Source of the DNA: Rhabdornis inornatus | Lineage: Eukaryota > Chordata > Aves > Passeriformes > Rhabdornithidae | Direction: 5' to 3' | Length of the DNA stretch: 64,000 bases | Assembly (NCBI GenBank): GCA_013397075.1 | Contig: VWZS01002409.1 | Coordinates: 450,947 to 514,946, forward strand | Shown: positions 24,001-35,735 of the stretch, piece by piece | Layout: each line of letters starts with the position of its first letter | Numbering within the stretch: the stretch's first letter is position 1 | Notes under the pieces: model-generated | The model's database searches: none | Told to the model about the DNA's origin: nothing | The model's input: only the letters and a program-made list of their open reading frames with translations | Program-made: the position numbers and the translations under genes

Positions 24001-27000
24001 CTCCACCAGGTACAGACTGACCCCTGCAGGGCCACAGCCTGGCACAGGCTGCCATGTGCCTCCCCTTGAGCACAGCTCCAGCTCACAGACATCCCCACTT
24101 CAGAGACAGAGGCAGGAGAGATTGCTGCTATGAGCCATGGGAGAACCTCAAAGGGTTTGGAACAGATCCCAGAAGTTCAGATGCTTTTTAAACAATCAAA
24201 AGCTGGATAATTGAGCTGACAACTTCACAGCTCTCAGCTGATGCTTCCTGCTAGGAGAGATTGACACGCCAACAATCTTCCTTGCTTTTTTTTTTCCAAT
24301 TTTTTTTAAAGCACATCTGGGGCTGGCCCCAGCTGCTTCCAGGATGGGGCTGTGCAGAATTGAATATGCTGAAAGGGAGCAATGTAAAAAGCAGCTAATT
24401 TGTGCACAAGCTCCCAGCCTGGCTCCCCAGCCCTGATCACAGGCTGTTCTGGTTTCTCCTCTGCCTCTTTAAGGGGCACAAAACATGAGAAAAATGTAAG
24501 AAATCCTGATTCCTCTTCCATCTCTCAGACTTCAGGATTTTCAGGGAAGCTGCTCTGTGGGTTTGTACCTGCACGGAGGTCTGATTGTTTCCCAGTGTAG
24601 AGGACATCTCACCATGCCACCCCTTGTTCTTGTGGAGCTGGAGGGGAGGGTTAAATGCAATCAGAGCTCGAGCATGGTCTTGGGTGACCCTGGAAGGGAG
24701 AGTCCTGGGAATGGCTCATCTTAAAAGAAGGTCAGAGCCCTATTTAGGAGGGGTGTGAGGCTGGCCTAGGATTTGCAGCCAGCTGAGGATTAAAACCCTC
24801 CAAGAGAAAAGCCCCTTGTGCAGATGCAGTTTGCTGCTGTAGGTGCTTTCTTTCTCAGCAACCCACTGCCCTGCTCAAATGCCATATCCCACCCATTCCC
24901 ATCCTCTTGTCTTCCTGGTACATCCATCCCCACCTAGCTTGACTTCCAGCCTTGAGCCCAAACCAAATCCTGATTCACAAACCTGAGAGTTGGGGGTAGC
25001 AGCCTTACCTGGCTTGATCCTCCTTCCTTGAGAAAATGTTTATTTTCATTGCAAGCAGAGATAATTAATGGATATTTAGTGCTATTGACCACAGCCAGCA
25101 GGGAAAAGAGCTGAACTGAGAGCAAAGCAGCTTGTTTGTGTTTGCAGAGGAAGGGAAGGCTTGAGATCCTGCTGGCAACCCCTGAGTGTCACTGCTGAAG
25201 GCTGGTCTTTGGGGAAGGGGTTTGGGGTCTGCTGAGAGGGGATGGCTGGCAGTTCATAGAACCCCAGAATGGTTTGGATTGGAAGGGACCTTAAAGCCCA
25301 TCTCATTCCACCCCTCTGCCATGGGCAGGGACTTCTTCCATAGCCCAGGAAGCTTCAAACCCCTCCAGCCTCGCCTTGGACAATTCCAGGGATCCAGAGG
25401 CAGCCACAGCTTTTCTGGGCACCTGAGGGTGCCAGGGCCACCCTCACAGGGAAGAATTTCTTCCCAATATCCAGTCTAACCCTGCCCTCTGCCAGTGGGA
25501 AGCCATTCCTCATTGTCCTGTCACTCTATGCCCATGCCCAAAGTTCTCCTCCAGCTCCCTTGGAGCCCCTTTAGGCACTGGGAAGTTCCCAACCCTCCTG
25601 CCACCCACCTAAAAGAGGGGCTGGTTATTCTGCTGGACATAGCAGTGGGATAAAGCCAGAGGGAGTTTCTATCTGAGGGAGAGTGTGGGCTACATGGGGC
25701 TGGATTTTCCTTTGGATCCTGGTTTTCCCTGTCCGTTTGCAGGTGCTACAGCTTCGGCATCAGGCCCAATGCCTGCAGGAGGCTGGTCCGGGGTCTGGCT
25801 GCTGTGTCCAGGGGCAGCTCCGAGTTCCTGGAGGAGGATGAGAGGCTGCAGCCCAAGGTAGAGCCCTCAGTCCCCGTGGGGCTGGAACAATGCTCTGGTT
25901 CAGCAAGGCTCCCAGCAGGTTCATTCCCCATCCCAGCCCTGCCTTCCCAACCCCTCCTGGCATCAGGTGGGGGAGCAGGAGGGGGTGAAAGAGCATCTCC
26001 AGGGGGGTTGGAGGGTGTTTTTCCCTCTGCCTGGGGCTGGGGGCTGCGATGCAGCAGCTCTACCTTCAAAGGCAGCTCTGCTGCAGATACGGCCGGGGCA
26101 GAGGCACCGCATCAAAGCAGCCAATTAGTTTTGAAGTCGGGCTCAGCCCTGGCGTTGCTCAGGCGAGAAGGACTCGGGGTTGGAGCGAGAGGAATGTGCT
26201 GTGATGGCTTTGCTTATTAAGCTGACTTTAAAGCCTCTCCATTCCCTCTCTCCCCATGAAGAGTAAAACCGTGTGCTTCAAATCCGGCACAGGGATGGCT
26301 CTGTCCCCTGGTGAATGCACTGAGCCCAGCCTGTCACCTGCTGCTTGACTAAACCCACAGAGAATTGGGTCTTTAGCTCCTAAATATCTCCAAAAAGCCA
26401 GCTCCTACTTTCTTGATCTCTCAAGGAGGAGTTCTGCAACTCCACCCTCTGCAGGAGCCTGGAGCACACAAAAACCTCTCTGAGATAGAATGGCATCAAC
26501 ATTTCTGATGTAAATTAAAAGCAAAGACAGTGAAGAGAGAGGTGTTTAATAAGAGCTATTAATAAGAGCTTTTCAGGCTGTGCAGCTCGGTGCCTTCAGC
26601 AGTCTGAGGCGTCAATTAATGGCCTTATGAAACACAGCCTGGTGTGTCTTTCCAAGCCTGTGAAAAGGCAGGGAACAATAGGGAATATTTGAGCTGTTCT
26701 GTCTCTAAATCCGGTGTTCAGTTCCCTTGTCGTGCAGGGAAGCTCATGTAGATGGCTGCCTGGGAGGTTTGTCCGTGAGGTATTCACAGATACTGGTCTT
26801 CTCCACATGTGTAACTGGCACAGCATTGCTGATCTCTGGCAGGGACTTGTGCCAGCAATGAGCTGTTCCAAAACATCAGTGTGTGAGGGCTCAGGACAGG
26901 GGCTGGGGCTGGGGCTCAGACCAGTGAAGGCTGACAGCGTTTCCTGGGTGCTGGAGGGGAGCAAGGGATGCTGCCTCACATCAGAGAAAGATCCCTCAGG

Positions 27001-30000
27001 CCATAAGCTCCCACCTTGCTCTGAGCTGGCACTGTGTGTGAGATCAGCCCTGTGCTCCATCACTCATGGAGCTCATGGTAAAAAATCATGGAATCATGGA
27101 GTCATTTAAGTTGGAAAAGACCAACCTCTGTCAAGTATAACTGTGCCAAGGAGATGGGGGTGCTGGGATGGGTGTCAGAGTAGACTAAGAGGAAGCAGGC
27201 TGTCAGGAGAGGGTGGGAATCAGCTGATGGGTTTGTTTGAGGGAATGTTCCCCTTCCCTGCAGCACATGGCACGTGCACCATGGCTCACACCGTGTCCAG
27301 CTGGTGTTGAACCTCTCTCCCCTGCCCTTTGCAGATGATCAGGTCACTGAAGAAGGCAATGGCACCGGTCCTGAGTGATGTGTCTGTGGAATGGGTGTTT
27401 CCTGAGAGCACTGAGGCCTTGGTGTCCCCTGTCAGCAGCAGCTGCCTGTTCCCTGGTGACCGTCTGCTCAGTTATGGTGTCATCTGTGACACCTCCCTGT
27501 ACCTCTCCAACCCCAGATCTGTGAGTCTGTGGGGCTGTCCCAGGAGTGGGGAGTGTTGGGGTGTACACCAGAGCCTTGGCTCTGTGCATGGTCAGGGAGT
27601 GTCTCCTGCTCCCCAGCTGTGTCCTTAGGGAGGTGATGGGTGGGAGTTTGGGGGCAGCAGTGCCTGGGGATGCTGGTGCAGCCTGTCCCAGCTGGGACAC
27701 GGTGGCCACACACGGTGGTGGGAGCTGTTCCCTCTCTGTGCTTCTCCCCAGGACAAGAGGCGGCGGTACAGCATGATGCATTCCCAGGAGTCGGGCAGCT
27801 CTGTTTTCTTTCACTCCCAGGAGGAGGGAGCAGGCTTGGAGAGCTGGAACCACTCCAGAGACTCGGAGGGCTCCTGCCCCACCAAGCCCTCCCCCGACCG
27901 CCTGGGCGTGGGCAGAGATCCTGGGGGAGAGTCGGACACGGACACGGGTCAGGTTTTCCTCTGTACATGCCCCTGTCTCTCTAATCAAACTCCTGTCACT
28001 GCCCCCCCCAATTATTTTGCCTGATTTTTACATGTCTTCAGCTGCAAAGAGCTGGAGGAGTTTGCAGGAGAGATGACAGATCTCCTGAGGCTCGAGCAAG
28101 TCTGTTTGGTTTGGGTGTTTTATCCAAACCTGTCAGGAAATCAAGGGAAGCCCTGGTGAGCTGGGTTCCCTGGAGATTTTCAAAGCAGCTTTAGCTTTGG
28201 CCACATAATTATTTACAAGCTTCCCAAGCTGTGTGAGGAGGAGTGGAGTGAGCAAATGGGTAGCTCTGCTAGACCATCCCTGTACCTGCAAAGCAACTTC
28301 CCAGTCAGGAGTGGGGGGGAATGGATCCAAAGCCCTGTCCCCAGGGTGTCACTCCTCCCCACCGTGGCCTGGCTGGGTGTTTGTGCCAGCAGCATGTGGC
28401 ATAAAGCAGCTGGCTGCACCCTGGACCTGGGGAAACCTCTGTTACTCATGGGATGTTCTTCCCTTTTATTCCAAGAGGAGCTGTGCTGTGCATCCCCTCA
28501 AACTTGTCAAAAGCAATGAGAAATCGTGTCTTTCCAAGACAAATTTTAGTCTTGCTCTGACAGGAGCGTGTCTGCACTAATTAAATTTCATTAGTAAACC
28601 CTTTGTCTTCTCCAGGGAGGTTTGGGGAAATGCAGTCAGGCTTTTTTTGGCTGAAAACTCCTCAGACAAAACCTTCCCAACCTGCTCTCTTGACATCCCC
28701 AGGAATTATGAGTGTTTCTATTTCCTTTTGTGGTTTCGTTGCTTTGCTTAAAACTTTGCAGGGCTGAGTGTGGCCCCCTGAGCTTTGGCAGGACCCTGGA
28801 GAGGGCTCCCTGCCTCCCACCATGAGCCAGGGGGGTGGTGCTGGCTGATCCCATCCAGAAGTGGAGCTGATCCTCTCTCCCATCACAGGAATGGATGTGA
28901 AGGCTCTGGCCAGGAGACGGGCGTACAGCGCCACCCAAATCTCTGACCATGAGCCTCGCAGGAAGGTGCCCACAGCCAGCGACCCTGGCACAGCCCTGGT
29001 GAAAAACCCCCTCCGAAAAACCCACCTGCAGGACCTGCAGCAGGTCAGCCCCGAGCCCTGGCAGGTGGATGTCCAGGTAGGTGATCCCCCAGGAGGGCTT
29101 TGCCTGCAGGTGGAAGCCAGCAAGGAGAAGCAGGAAAATATCAGGTGGATAAGAGCCTTAGGGAAAGGGCCTGACTCACTAGTCCTAAAATACTGATATA
29201 GATAATAGATATAGATAATGGATATAGATAATAGATACAGATAATAGATATAGGTATAGATAATAGATATAGATAATAGCAGCACATCACAAACACTGGG
29301 GAAATGAGCCAAGCAGGGAGCAGAGTGCCATCCTGATATCCCATAGCAGTCCCTCCCCATGGGAGCCTGCTTTTTCCTTGCTCCCCTTCCCCTTAGTGAC
29401 CTCTGCTTCACCTTGCTGCTCCTCTGGTCCTTCTTATTTCCCTACAATTTTAGGATTCAAGTTCTCCCCATGGCTGTGGCACTTCTGTGCCCAGCAGGGA
29501 AAAGGAATTTGGTGCCAAAGCAGATTCCCAGCTGGAACCACAGCCTTACACAGCATTGGGATGAGATGTGAACCTGTGTGATGATACAGCTGCTGAACAG
29601 GGTTTTGTCCCCTGCCTGCAGCAGGTGGAATTTGGGCAGATTTTTCAGCTGATCTGTGGGAAGGATAGGGATAGTTTTCTCTCATCCTTGGCACTGCTGG
29701 GATGCTCTGCTCTGCAATCAGCATCTGCAGGGCTGGGAGGACCAGCAGCACTTGTGTTCCCATGGAAACTCGGAGTGGGATGTCGGGGACTTTCATTTCC
29801 CCTCTGCTGTGGGTTTGAGATCACTGGGTGAGGGGTGGGAGGGGAGATGAGGGGACAAAGGGGAAAGCAGGGTCAGACCTCTGCCCTCAGGCTACAGCAG
29901 TGAGAGGGGTGAACAGCATCAGTGACCAAGAACAAGCAGGTTTTAGGAGTACTGGCAACATTCCCTGGATTGGGAAGGTCCCCAGAGCATCCTCCTGCCC

Positions 30001-33000
30001 TCGGTGTGTGGGAAGGGGTGGAACTGACTCCCTTCTGGAGGGCAGCAAATGGTTAACAGTATGCTGCCTGCTCTTAATTAAATGCAGCCTGGTTTTGCTA
30101 TCCCTCCTGCTGCCAGGGCTCCCAGTCCTGCTGCCAGGGCTTGACATTTTCAGGGGTGTGAAGCAGAGCCCTCAGCTCATCTCCACTCTTGCTGTGCTGG
30201 GAAGGAAAGGTCAGCACCAGCCATGGGCAGCTTAAACCCCCAGCTCCATTCCCAGCTGGATTCCTCTGGCTGGGAGGAGAGCTCAGGCAGGAGAGGGAAC
30301 AGGTTTGGAATGGAAAGGGTCAGGCAGGATGTGTCAATATTAGCTTGGTAAATCACGCCTGGAGCTGCCTGGCTCTCCGTTTTGCTGCTGGTGTCATACA
30401 ACAGCAAAATTTAGGTGGTGGTGGTGGAGGTCATATCCTTGTTGTCACTCAGACAAAGTAGCCTTCCATCCACCACTTTCTACCACCTCTGTTCCTTGCT
30501 GGTGATGTCTTAGGAATGTAGAGTCTGTTTTAGATGGATCTTCTCACAGCTCTGGGGACAGGGATGAAACCCAGACCTTGCAGAGGGGAGCATCTTTGTG
30601 GGATGTGGTTCCAAAGGTGCTGGAGTGGGGGATTCATGTCTCCTGAAAGTGGAGAAACAGTCTCATTAGAAAGAAAAAAAAAAAAGATAAAAAGATAAAA
30701 ATTCCTTTCTCCCATCCCCTGCGCCTCTCTCCTTTCGTTACTAAGCAACTGGTCCTTGATCTTTCTGTCTCTCTTCTTTTCTTTGCTTGCAAAGTGAAGT
30801 CATTAAAATGTCTGGAGGGATGAAACTCATATTTCACCTTCTGTATGTCTGGGGAAGGAGCCCCTGGGGCCAGGGTCCCTTGGGGACACCCCGAGGTCCG
30901 GTGGAGGCTTTGGGCACAGATCCCAGCTGGGAATCGGGAGAGGGAAGGACCTGTGTGATTGCACCCCTCACTGGGGTCAGGCAGGGAGCAGATGGGATCA
31001 GAGGGGACAGAGCAGGTCCATGTGTGGAGCAGACAGGATGAGAGGGCACAGAGCAGGTCTGAGGCAGGATCAGAGGGGACAGAGCAGGTCCGTGCATGGA
31101 GCAGGCAGGATCAGAGGGGACAGAGCAGGTCTGAGGCAGGATCAGAGGGGACAGAGCAGGTCCGTGCATGGAGCAGGCAGGATCAGAGGGCACAGAGCAG
31201 GTCTGAGGCAGGATCAGAGGGGACAGAGCAGGTCTGAGGCAGGATCAGAGGGCACAGAGCAGGTCTGTGCCGTTGGCTGCAGCAGATCCAGCCCTTACAT
31301 CTCTCTGCTCACAGCCCCTCCCGGCCATCCCGCACGGTTCTGCCACCAGGATCCGTGGCACAGGTACCCGGCGCCCGGCCCTGCTCCAGCACAGCTGTGT
31401 GTCCTTCTGCCACGATGCCAGCTCCCCAGCACTGCCAGAGGGGCTGCAGGAAACCCCAGCAAGGGGCTTGGAAGCGTTGGATGGCATCGGGAGCCTGCGC
31501 TCCTCGTCGGACAGCCGGAGCCCCGGGGATCTGGGTAACCGGGACAGGGGGAGCCATGGGCAGGGAGCCCGTCCATGCAGGGGTTTGGTGGCATTGTGTG
31601 AAAATTGGGAAGGATTAATGATGATTTTGTGGTGCCAGTCGGGAATTCAGCTCCCAAGGAGGTGGTTAATGATCCAACTCTCCCCTCTCTGCAGAGTCTG
31701 CCCAGCATCCATCCCTCACCTTTGAGACAGAGACGTCCTCTGACTGGGAGCCCCAGGACCTGGATATTGGTGCTGCCTGTGGCTCCCCGTGCTCCCCCAG
31801 GACCCTCTGCAAGGCAGTGGTGAAGGGGCTGAGGAACAACGAGCCTGTGCAGTGGGAAGTGACATTTGATATCCACCCTCTGTTCCGAGAGCGGGACGGC
31901 CAGGAGGATGGTGACACAGACCTGTGGAGTGAGACCTTCCACCACCTGGCAGCCAAGTCACTCATCCAGGATTTCGAGCAGCTCGCCGAGAGGGAGTGTG
32001 AAATTGAGCATGGTAATGCACAGCTGGCTGCAGGCAGACCCTGCCTGGCCTTGGGAATGCTATCCAGCAGTCTCAGCAGCCTCTGGAGTGAAAACAAAAG
32101 CTGCTGGTGGTGAAATATTAGGGAATGTCTCACACAGCTCCCAAATAACAGCCCCTTTCAGCTGCCTTGTGCTCTTCTGCTTCTGCACATGATCATTCCC
32201 GAGCTCACGTTCCTTCCCACTGCTCAGGAGCAGGGGTTGGACTTGATGATCCTTGAGGGTCCCTTCTGACTCAGTATGTTCCATGATTCTGTGATTCCTC
32301 TGCTTCATGCATGAGGTAACATGGTTATTTTTAAGGAGTTAGTCACTTGGAGCTGGGAAGTGGCATCCAAGTCCAGCAGCAGCCACACATCACTGCCCTG
32401 GGCCACACACATTCCTGGGCTGTGTCAACCCTGAAGTGCATCTGGGCTTGTGAAATAAGAGCAGGAATAGCAGTAGGCAGAGTTTCGAGGGACACAGGGA
32501 CACAGCCCCTGCTGGGCAGGGATCCCCAAGCACAGAGGTGGGTCTGGGAGCTGGGTGTGAGGGGCAGGGAAGCCCACAGGGCCCCTGGGCTCTGACCCTG
32601 CTGTCCCTCTCGTGGCAGGGTCTGGGCGGCGGTTCCAGCTCAGCGCTGTCCACACCAGCAAGGCGTGTAATGTCATCAGCAAGTACACAGTGTTTGTGCC
32701 TGTGGACCTGAGCACCAGCTCCTACCTGCCCTCCCTGGTCCAGTACACCCACACAGGTAACATGGGGCTGGCACAGGGCTGGAGCCTTGTCCTGGCAGGG
32801 AAGGTGTCAATGGGAAACTTCTCTCAAGGTAAACTTTATGAAGCCACAGCACAATTTGGCACCAGACCCATCCCCAAGGCCATGGCCAAGCTCTTGGTGG
32901 CAAGAATCTCTTCCCATGGCCAGGGAAAAGGTCTCCTCTGAGGTCTGGATGCCCAGAGGTGACCATAGAATCACATAATGTTTTGGGGTGGAAGAGACCT

Positions 33001-35735
33001 TAAAGCTCATCCCATTCCACCCCCTGCCACTACCTCCACTATCCCAGGCTGCTCTAAGCCCTGTCCAACCTGGCCTTGGACACTTCCAGGGAGGCAACAG
33101 CCACAGCTTCTCTGGGCAACCCGTGCCAGGGCCTCACCACCAATTATCAAATAATTTATTTTCAATAGCTCATCTAAACCTACTCTCTTCCAGTCTGAAG
33201 CCATTCTTCCTTGTCCTGTCACTCCAGTTCCTGACCAAGCTCATTCTGTGGTTTCATTGCCATCATGCATGTGCCAGTCCCTCTCTAACACTGGCCATTC
33301 TCTTCTCTCTTGCCAAGGGGCAACATCCAAGCAAGGCAACCAGAGGAAAGAGAAGAGTTCTGGAAACAGAAGACATCGTGGCTGTTCCCCTGGACGTCCT
33401 CAGTCAGTGTGTGGCCAGAATGGAGATTATGGATTTTACAGCATGAGTAAGATTCCCTGGGGTTTTATCTCCTTCCTGCTGTTAGAGATCTCAGTGGTTT
33501 GGGACATCTTCTCTGGTCTCTTTAAATTCTGCCTTCCCTTTGCAATACGGTGCTCAGCAGACACTTGTCAGGCTGGGGCTCATCTCCTTAAATGGTGAGG
33601 AAGCTTCAATTTCCCCCGAAACCCTGAAATCACGGGTCCTGCTGCTGACAGTGCTCAGAAGTTAATTGGCAGCCATACCATGGATAACACGAAGGATGAA
33701 ACAGCTGTAATTAGAGGCAGGGGGGATGTGAGACACTCACTTGTCACCAAATCCTCCACTAATGAAGACGAGTTGGATCGGACCTTGTCTGGCACTGTCA
33801 GAGCCGGAGCTGAATTAACAGAGCCCTGAAGAGGCTCATTAACCCCTTCGTGCCATGGGAGGGAAGGTGCTGGTTTTGGCTGGCTGCTGATGTGGTTCCT
33901 TGGTTGCAGATGCTGAGGAAAGCAGCCCCTCACCCTCCAGCACCCTGTCCTCCTCTGCCTGGGAGCGCTGCCATGCCCCTGAAGGTAGGGAAGGAGCTGC
34001 TGGCACTTGGTGCAGCTCCATCGAGTCTGTGGTTTGGGCTTCTGCTGGGTTTTGGGGAATTTTGTAAAAATCTATGACCTAAAACTAGGCTTGTGAGCAC
34101 AGAGCCTGACTCATTCCGAGGCGCAAAGGATGGAACCTGATGTGACTTTTGGTATAAATCTCCCCCAGCTTCATTTTTAAGAGGTGTGGGAATTTTATTA
34201 TCCTTATAGGAAAAATGAGGCAAGGGAAGAGGAAGGGTTTTGCCAAAGATTCAGCAGCCAAACAAGCCCATGTCCCAGAATCTGGACTCTGCTCCCTTTT
34301 GTTTCCCTGTAGCACCTTGTAACCCCAGCACTGTGTTTCTCCCCAGGGCCGTTCCACAGCCTGTCTGCTTCCTCTGCACAAGCCCAAAAATCCATCGAGA
34401 GGCTCTTTGCTGCCAGGTATAAGCCAGCTCGACCTTCCTCTGACCTCAGCAGGTGCCTTTCACCTGCGTGGGTCTGATGTGAACACAAGCCAGGGGGAGA
34501 GGAGGGACCCCCAAGGATAGCAGCTGGAGCTGGGACTGAGCGTGGTGCCAGTGTCTGGGGAGCAGGGGTGGTTTTGGAGGGGAGGGTGGGTGTCAAGGTG
34601 AGCACAGAGGTCACAGACACCTTTTCATCCTTTCACAGGCTGACCCTCAATAAAACCATGCTGCTGGTCCGAGCTGCCAAAGGCTTCATGAGTAAATCTG
34701 CAGGCAGAGGGAGCGAAGCCAGCTCTGAGGGTGACAATGAGAGCATGGACTACCTTCCCCTGGTGAGCAGCTCCTCCCTGGGTCTTGTGGGGTTGTGTGG
34801 TCACAGCAGGGGAGCAGAGAAGGATCCCCCCAAATCTCCCTCCTGCTGTCTCTGACAACCGTGTCCACTGACCTGCTCAGAGACATGGAGAGCTGTTCCA
34901 TGCATTCCTTTTTCCTGAGCTACCCACAAGTGGTTGGTGTGCCAGAGCTTCCCTTTGTGCCCACCATCCCTTGCAGGTGTCCCTGCAGCTGGCCTGCGGT
35001 GCCTTCCTTCTGAATTCAGCCTTCTGTGATGCCATCAGCATCCCCATGGAGAAGCTGAAGTGGACATCGCCCTTCGCCTGCCACCGCCTGTCCCTCAGCC
35101 CCTCTGGCTCCTACAGCACCAAGAAGAGCAGTCCCTCCTCGGAGCACCGAGTCCTGAACTCCAGCCAGCAGCTGCTGGTCCCCAGTGGGCAGGGGAAGGC
35201 TCCCACCCCTGGAGATGTGGCTCAAGGAGCAGGGAAGGCTCCCAGCACTGCAGACATCGCTCGGGGAGCAGTGCTGGAGGACAGCGGCCGCCTCAGGCAC
35301 CTGTCGGGCAGCGCAGCCGAGAGCATCTCCCGAGCGCTGATAGCCGACAGGGATCTGTCCCCTCCTGCCATCACCATCCGCAGCTTCTCCTCCCCGCCCG
35401 AGTGCGGGGCCGACAGTGCCCGGGGCCGCGGCAGCGATGGCTCCGAGCTCCAGGCTTTGCTCTTGGACGTGGAGCTGCAGCAGACGGAGCCCGAGGGGAT
35501 GCTGTGGGCCACGGCTGTGGCGCTGGCCTGGCTGGAGCACAGCTCAGCTTCCTTTTTCATCGAGTGGGAGTTGGTGGCTGCCAAAGCCAGCCTGTGGCTG
35601 AGCGGGCAGGACTTCCCGGAGGGATCCAGCCTGGCCACGGTGAAAGCTGCAGCCCAGCAGCTCTTTGTGCTGCTGCGTCACTGGGATGAAAACCTGGAGT
35701 TCAACCTGCTGTGCTACAACCCGGGCAGTGTGTAA
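15089..35735 (+). CDS. VWA5B1: VWA5B1: von Willebrand factor A domain-containing protein 5B1, complete
   Basis: The function in cells is not established; relatives combine a VIT domain with a VWA domain. Coding exons: 15089-15227, 15484-15645, 15996-16218, 16394-16536, 16772-16903, 17166-17290, 20236-20412, 23253-23363, 23807-24009, 25743-25857, 27335-27520, 27752-27947, 28889-29076, 31315-31534, 31695-32012, 32619-32756, 33318-33446, 33910-33984, 34347-34416, 34639-34762, 34977-35735. They sum to 3933 nt, giving 1310 residues plus TAA with every phase consistent. The product starts MPGLMNWATLSHLPL and ends LCYNPGSV. The VIT domain is near residues 1-150 and the VWA domain near 347-530, with DRSRS at 353-357. 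The C-terminal block (HWDENLEFNLLCYN) is strongly family-like. The linker encoded by exons 12-19 is serine-rich and diverged. Intron 1 uses a GC donor. The exon 1 acceptor at 15055-15056 implies an upstream 5' UTR exon. No signal peptide is seen. Confidence 0.95.
19903..20040 (-). mobile_element. CR1-like LINE 3' fragment in VWA5B1 intron 6
   Basis: The plus strand reads like the reverse complement of the avian CR1 3' end ('cccagaacggtttgg...' then 'ccagcctggccttggacact'). It is truncated, carries no ORF and is diverged. Confidence 0.75.
20236..24009 (+). other. VWA5B1: Exons 7-9 of VWA5B1: VWA domain with altered metal-binding site
   Basis: Exon 7 encodes the first MIDAS motif as Asp353-x-Ser355-x-Ser357, which is intact. 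Exon 9 carries the second part of the domain. Ile424 (codon ATC at 23864-23866) sits where the family has the MIDAS threonine. Ala451 (codon GCC at 23945-23947, context LTAGA) sits where the family has the TDG aspartate. The splice junctions are clean and the surrounding residues are well conserved, so annotation error is unlikely. A metal-independent domain is the simplest reading. Confidence 0.8.
23395..23750 (-). mobile_element. CR1-like LINE 3' fragment filling most of VWA5B1 intron 8
   Basis: CR1 landmarks appear in order: 'gggatcttacaggg', 'ccaacctggccttggacac', 'ccacagcttctctgggcaac', 'cttgtcctgtcactcc' and 'gaacaacctcaactccctca'. The intron is only 443 bp, so this copy makes up about 80 percent of it and stops about 55 bp before the exon 9 acceptor. 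Confidence 0.85.
25255..25600 (-). mobile_element. CR1-like LINE 3' fragment in VWA5B1 intron 9
   Basis: It opens with 'agaatggtttggattggaag', followed by the usual CR1 order: the 'gccatgggcagggac' block, the 'ccttggacaattccaggg' block, 'gaatttcttcccaatatcc' and 'ttgtcctgtcactctatgcc'. This is the least diverged CR1 copy in the window. Confidence 0.9.
27080..27155 (-). mobile_element. Short CR1-like 3' tail in VWA5B1 intron 10
   Basis: An octamer-type tail ('aatcatggaatcatgg') is followed by 'ttggaaaagaccaacctc'. This is a severely 5'-truncated CR1-type insertion about 75 bp long. Confidence 0.65.
29185..29285 (+). repeat. ATAGAT/ATAATAGAT microsatellite in VWA5B1 intron 13
   Basis: About 90 bp of alternating 'atagataatagat' and 'atagatata' units. 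The reverse-strand ORFs over it (Tyr/Ile/Ser repeats) are artefacts. Confidence 0.9.
30985..31270 (+). repeat. Minisatellite with alternating 31- and 41-bp units, VWA5B1 intron 13
   Basis: A core 'gatcagagg(g/c)gacagagcaggt' (with one gatgaga variant) occurs about eight times. It is followed either by a short linker (ctgaggcag) or a longer one (ccgtgcatggagcaggcag). The array ends about 45 bp before the exon 14 acceptor at 31313-31314. It keeps frames open on both strands, but those ORFs are repeat-derived. Confidence 0.9.
32228..32300 (+). mobile_element. CR1-like 3' end, sense orientation, VWA5B1 intron 15
   Basis: The sequence 'ggttggacttgatgatcctt' followed by 'gagggtcccttctgactcag' and the tail 'ccatgattctgtgattcc' is the characteristic sense-strand 3' terminus of avian CR1 elements, with octamer tail repeats. 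Confidence 0.85.
32963..33245 (-). mobile_element. CR1-like LINE 3' fragment in VWA5B1 intron 16
   Basis: It begins 'catagaatcacataatg', then 'ggtggaagagaccttaaagc', 'ccaacctggccttggacac' and 'ccacagcttctctgggcaac', ending around 'cttgtcctgtcactcc'. It is antisense to VWA5B1 and ends about 75 bp before exon 17. Confidence 0.88.

Noticed and set aside
30834..31237. Repeat-containing ORFs in VWA5B1 intron 13
   Set aside because: They are generated by the minisatellite; the real exon begins at 31315, set by the acceptor and reading phase.
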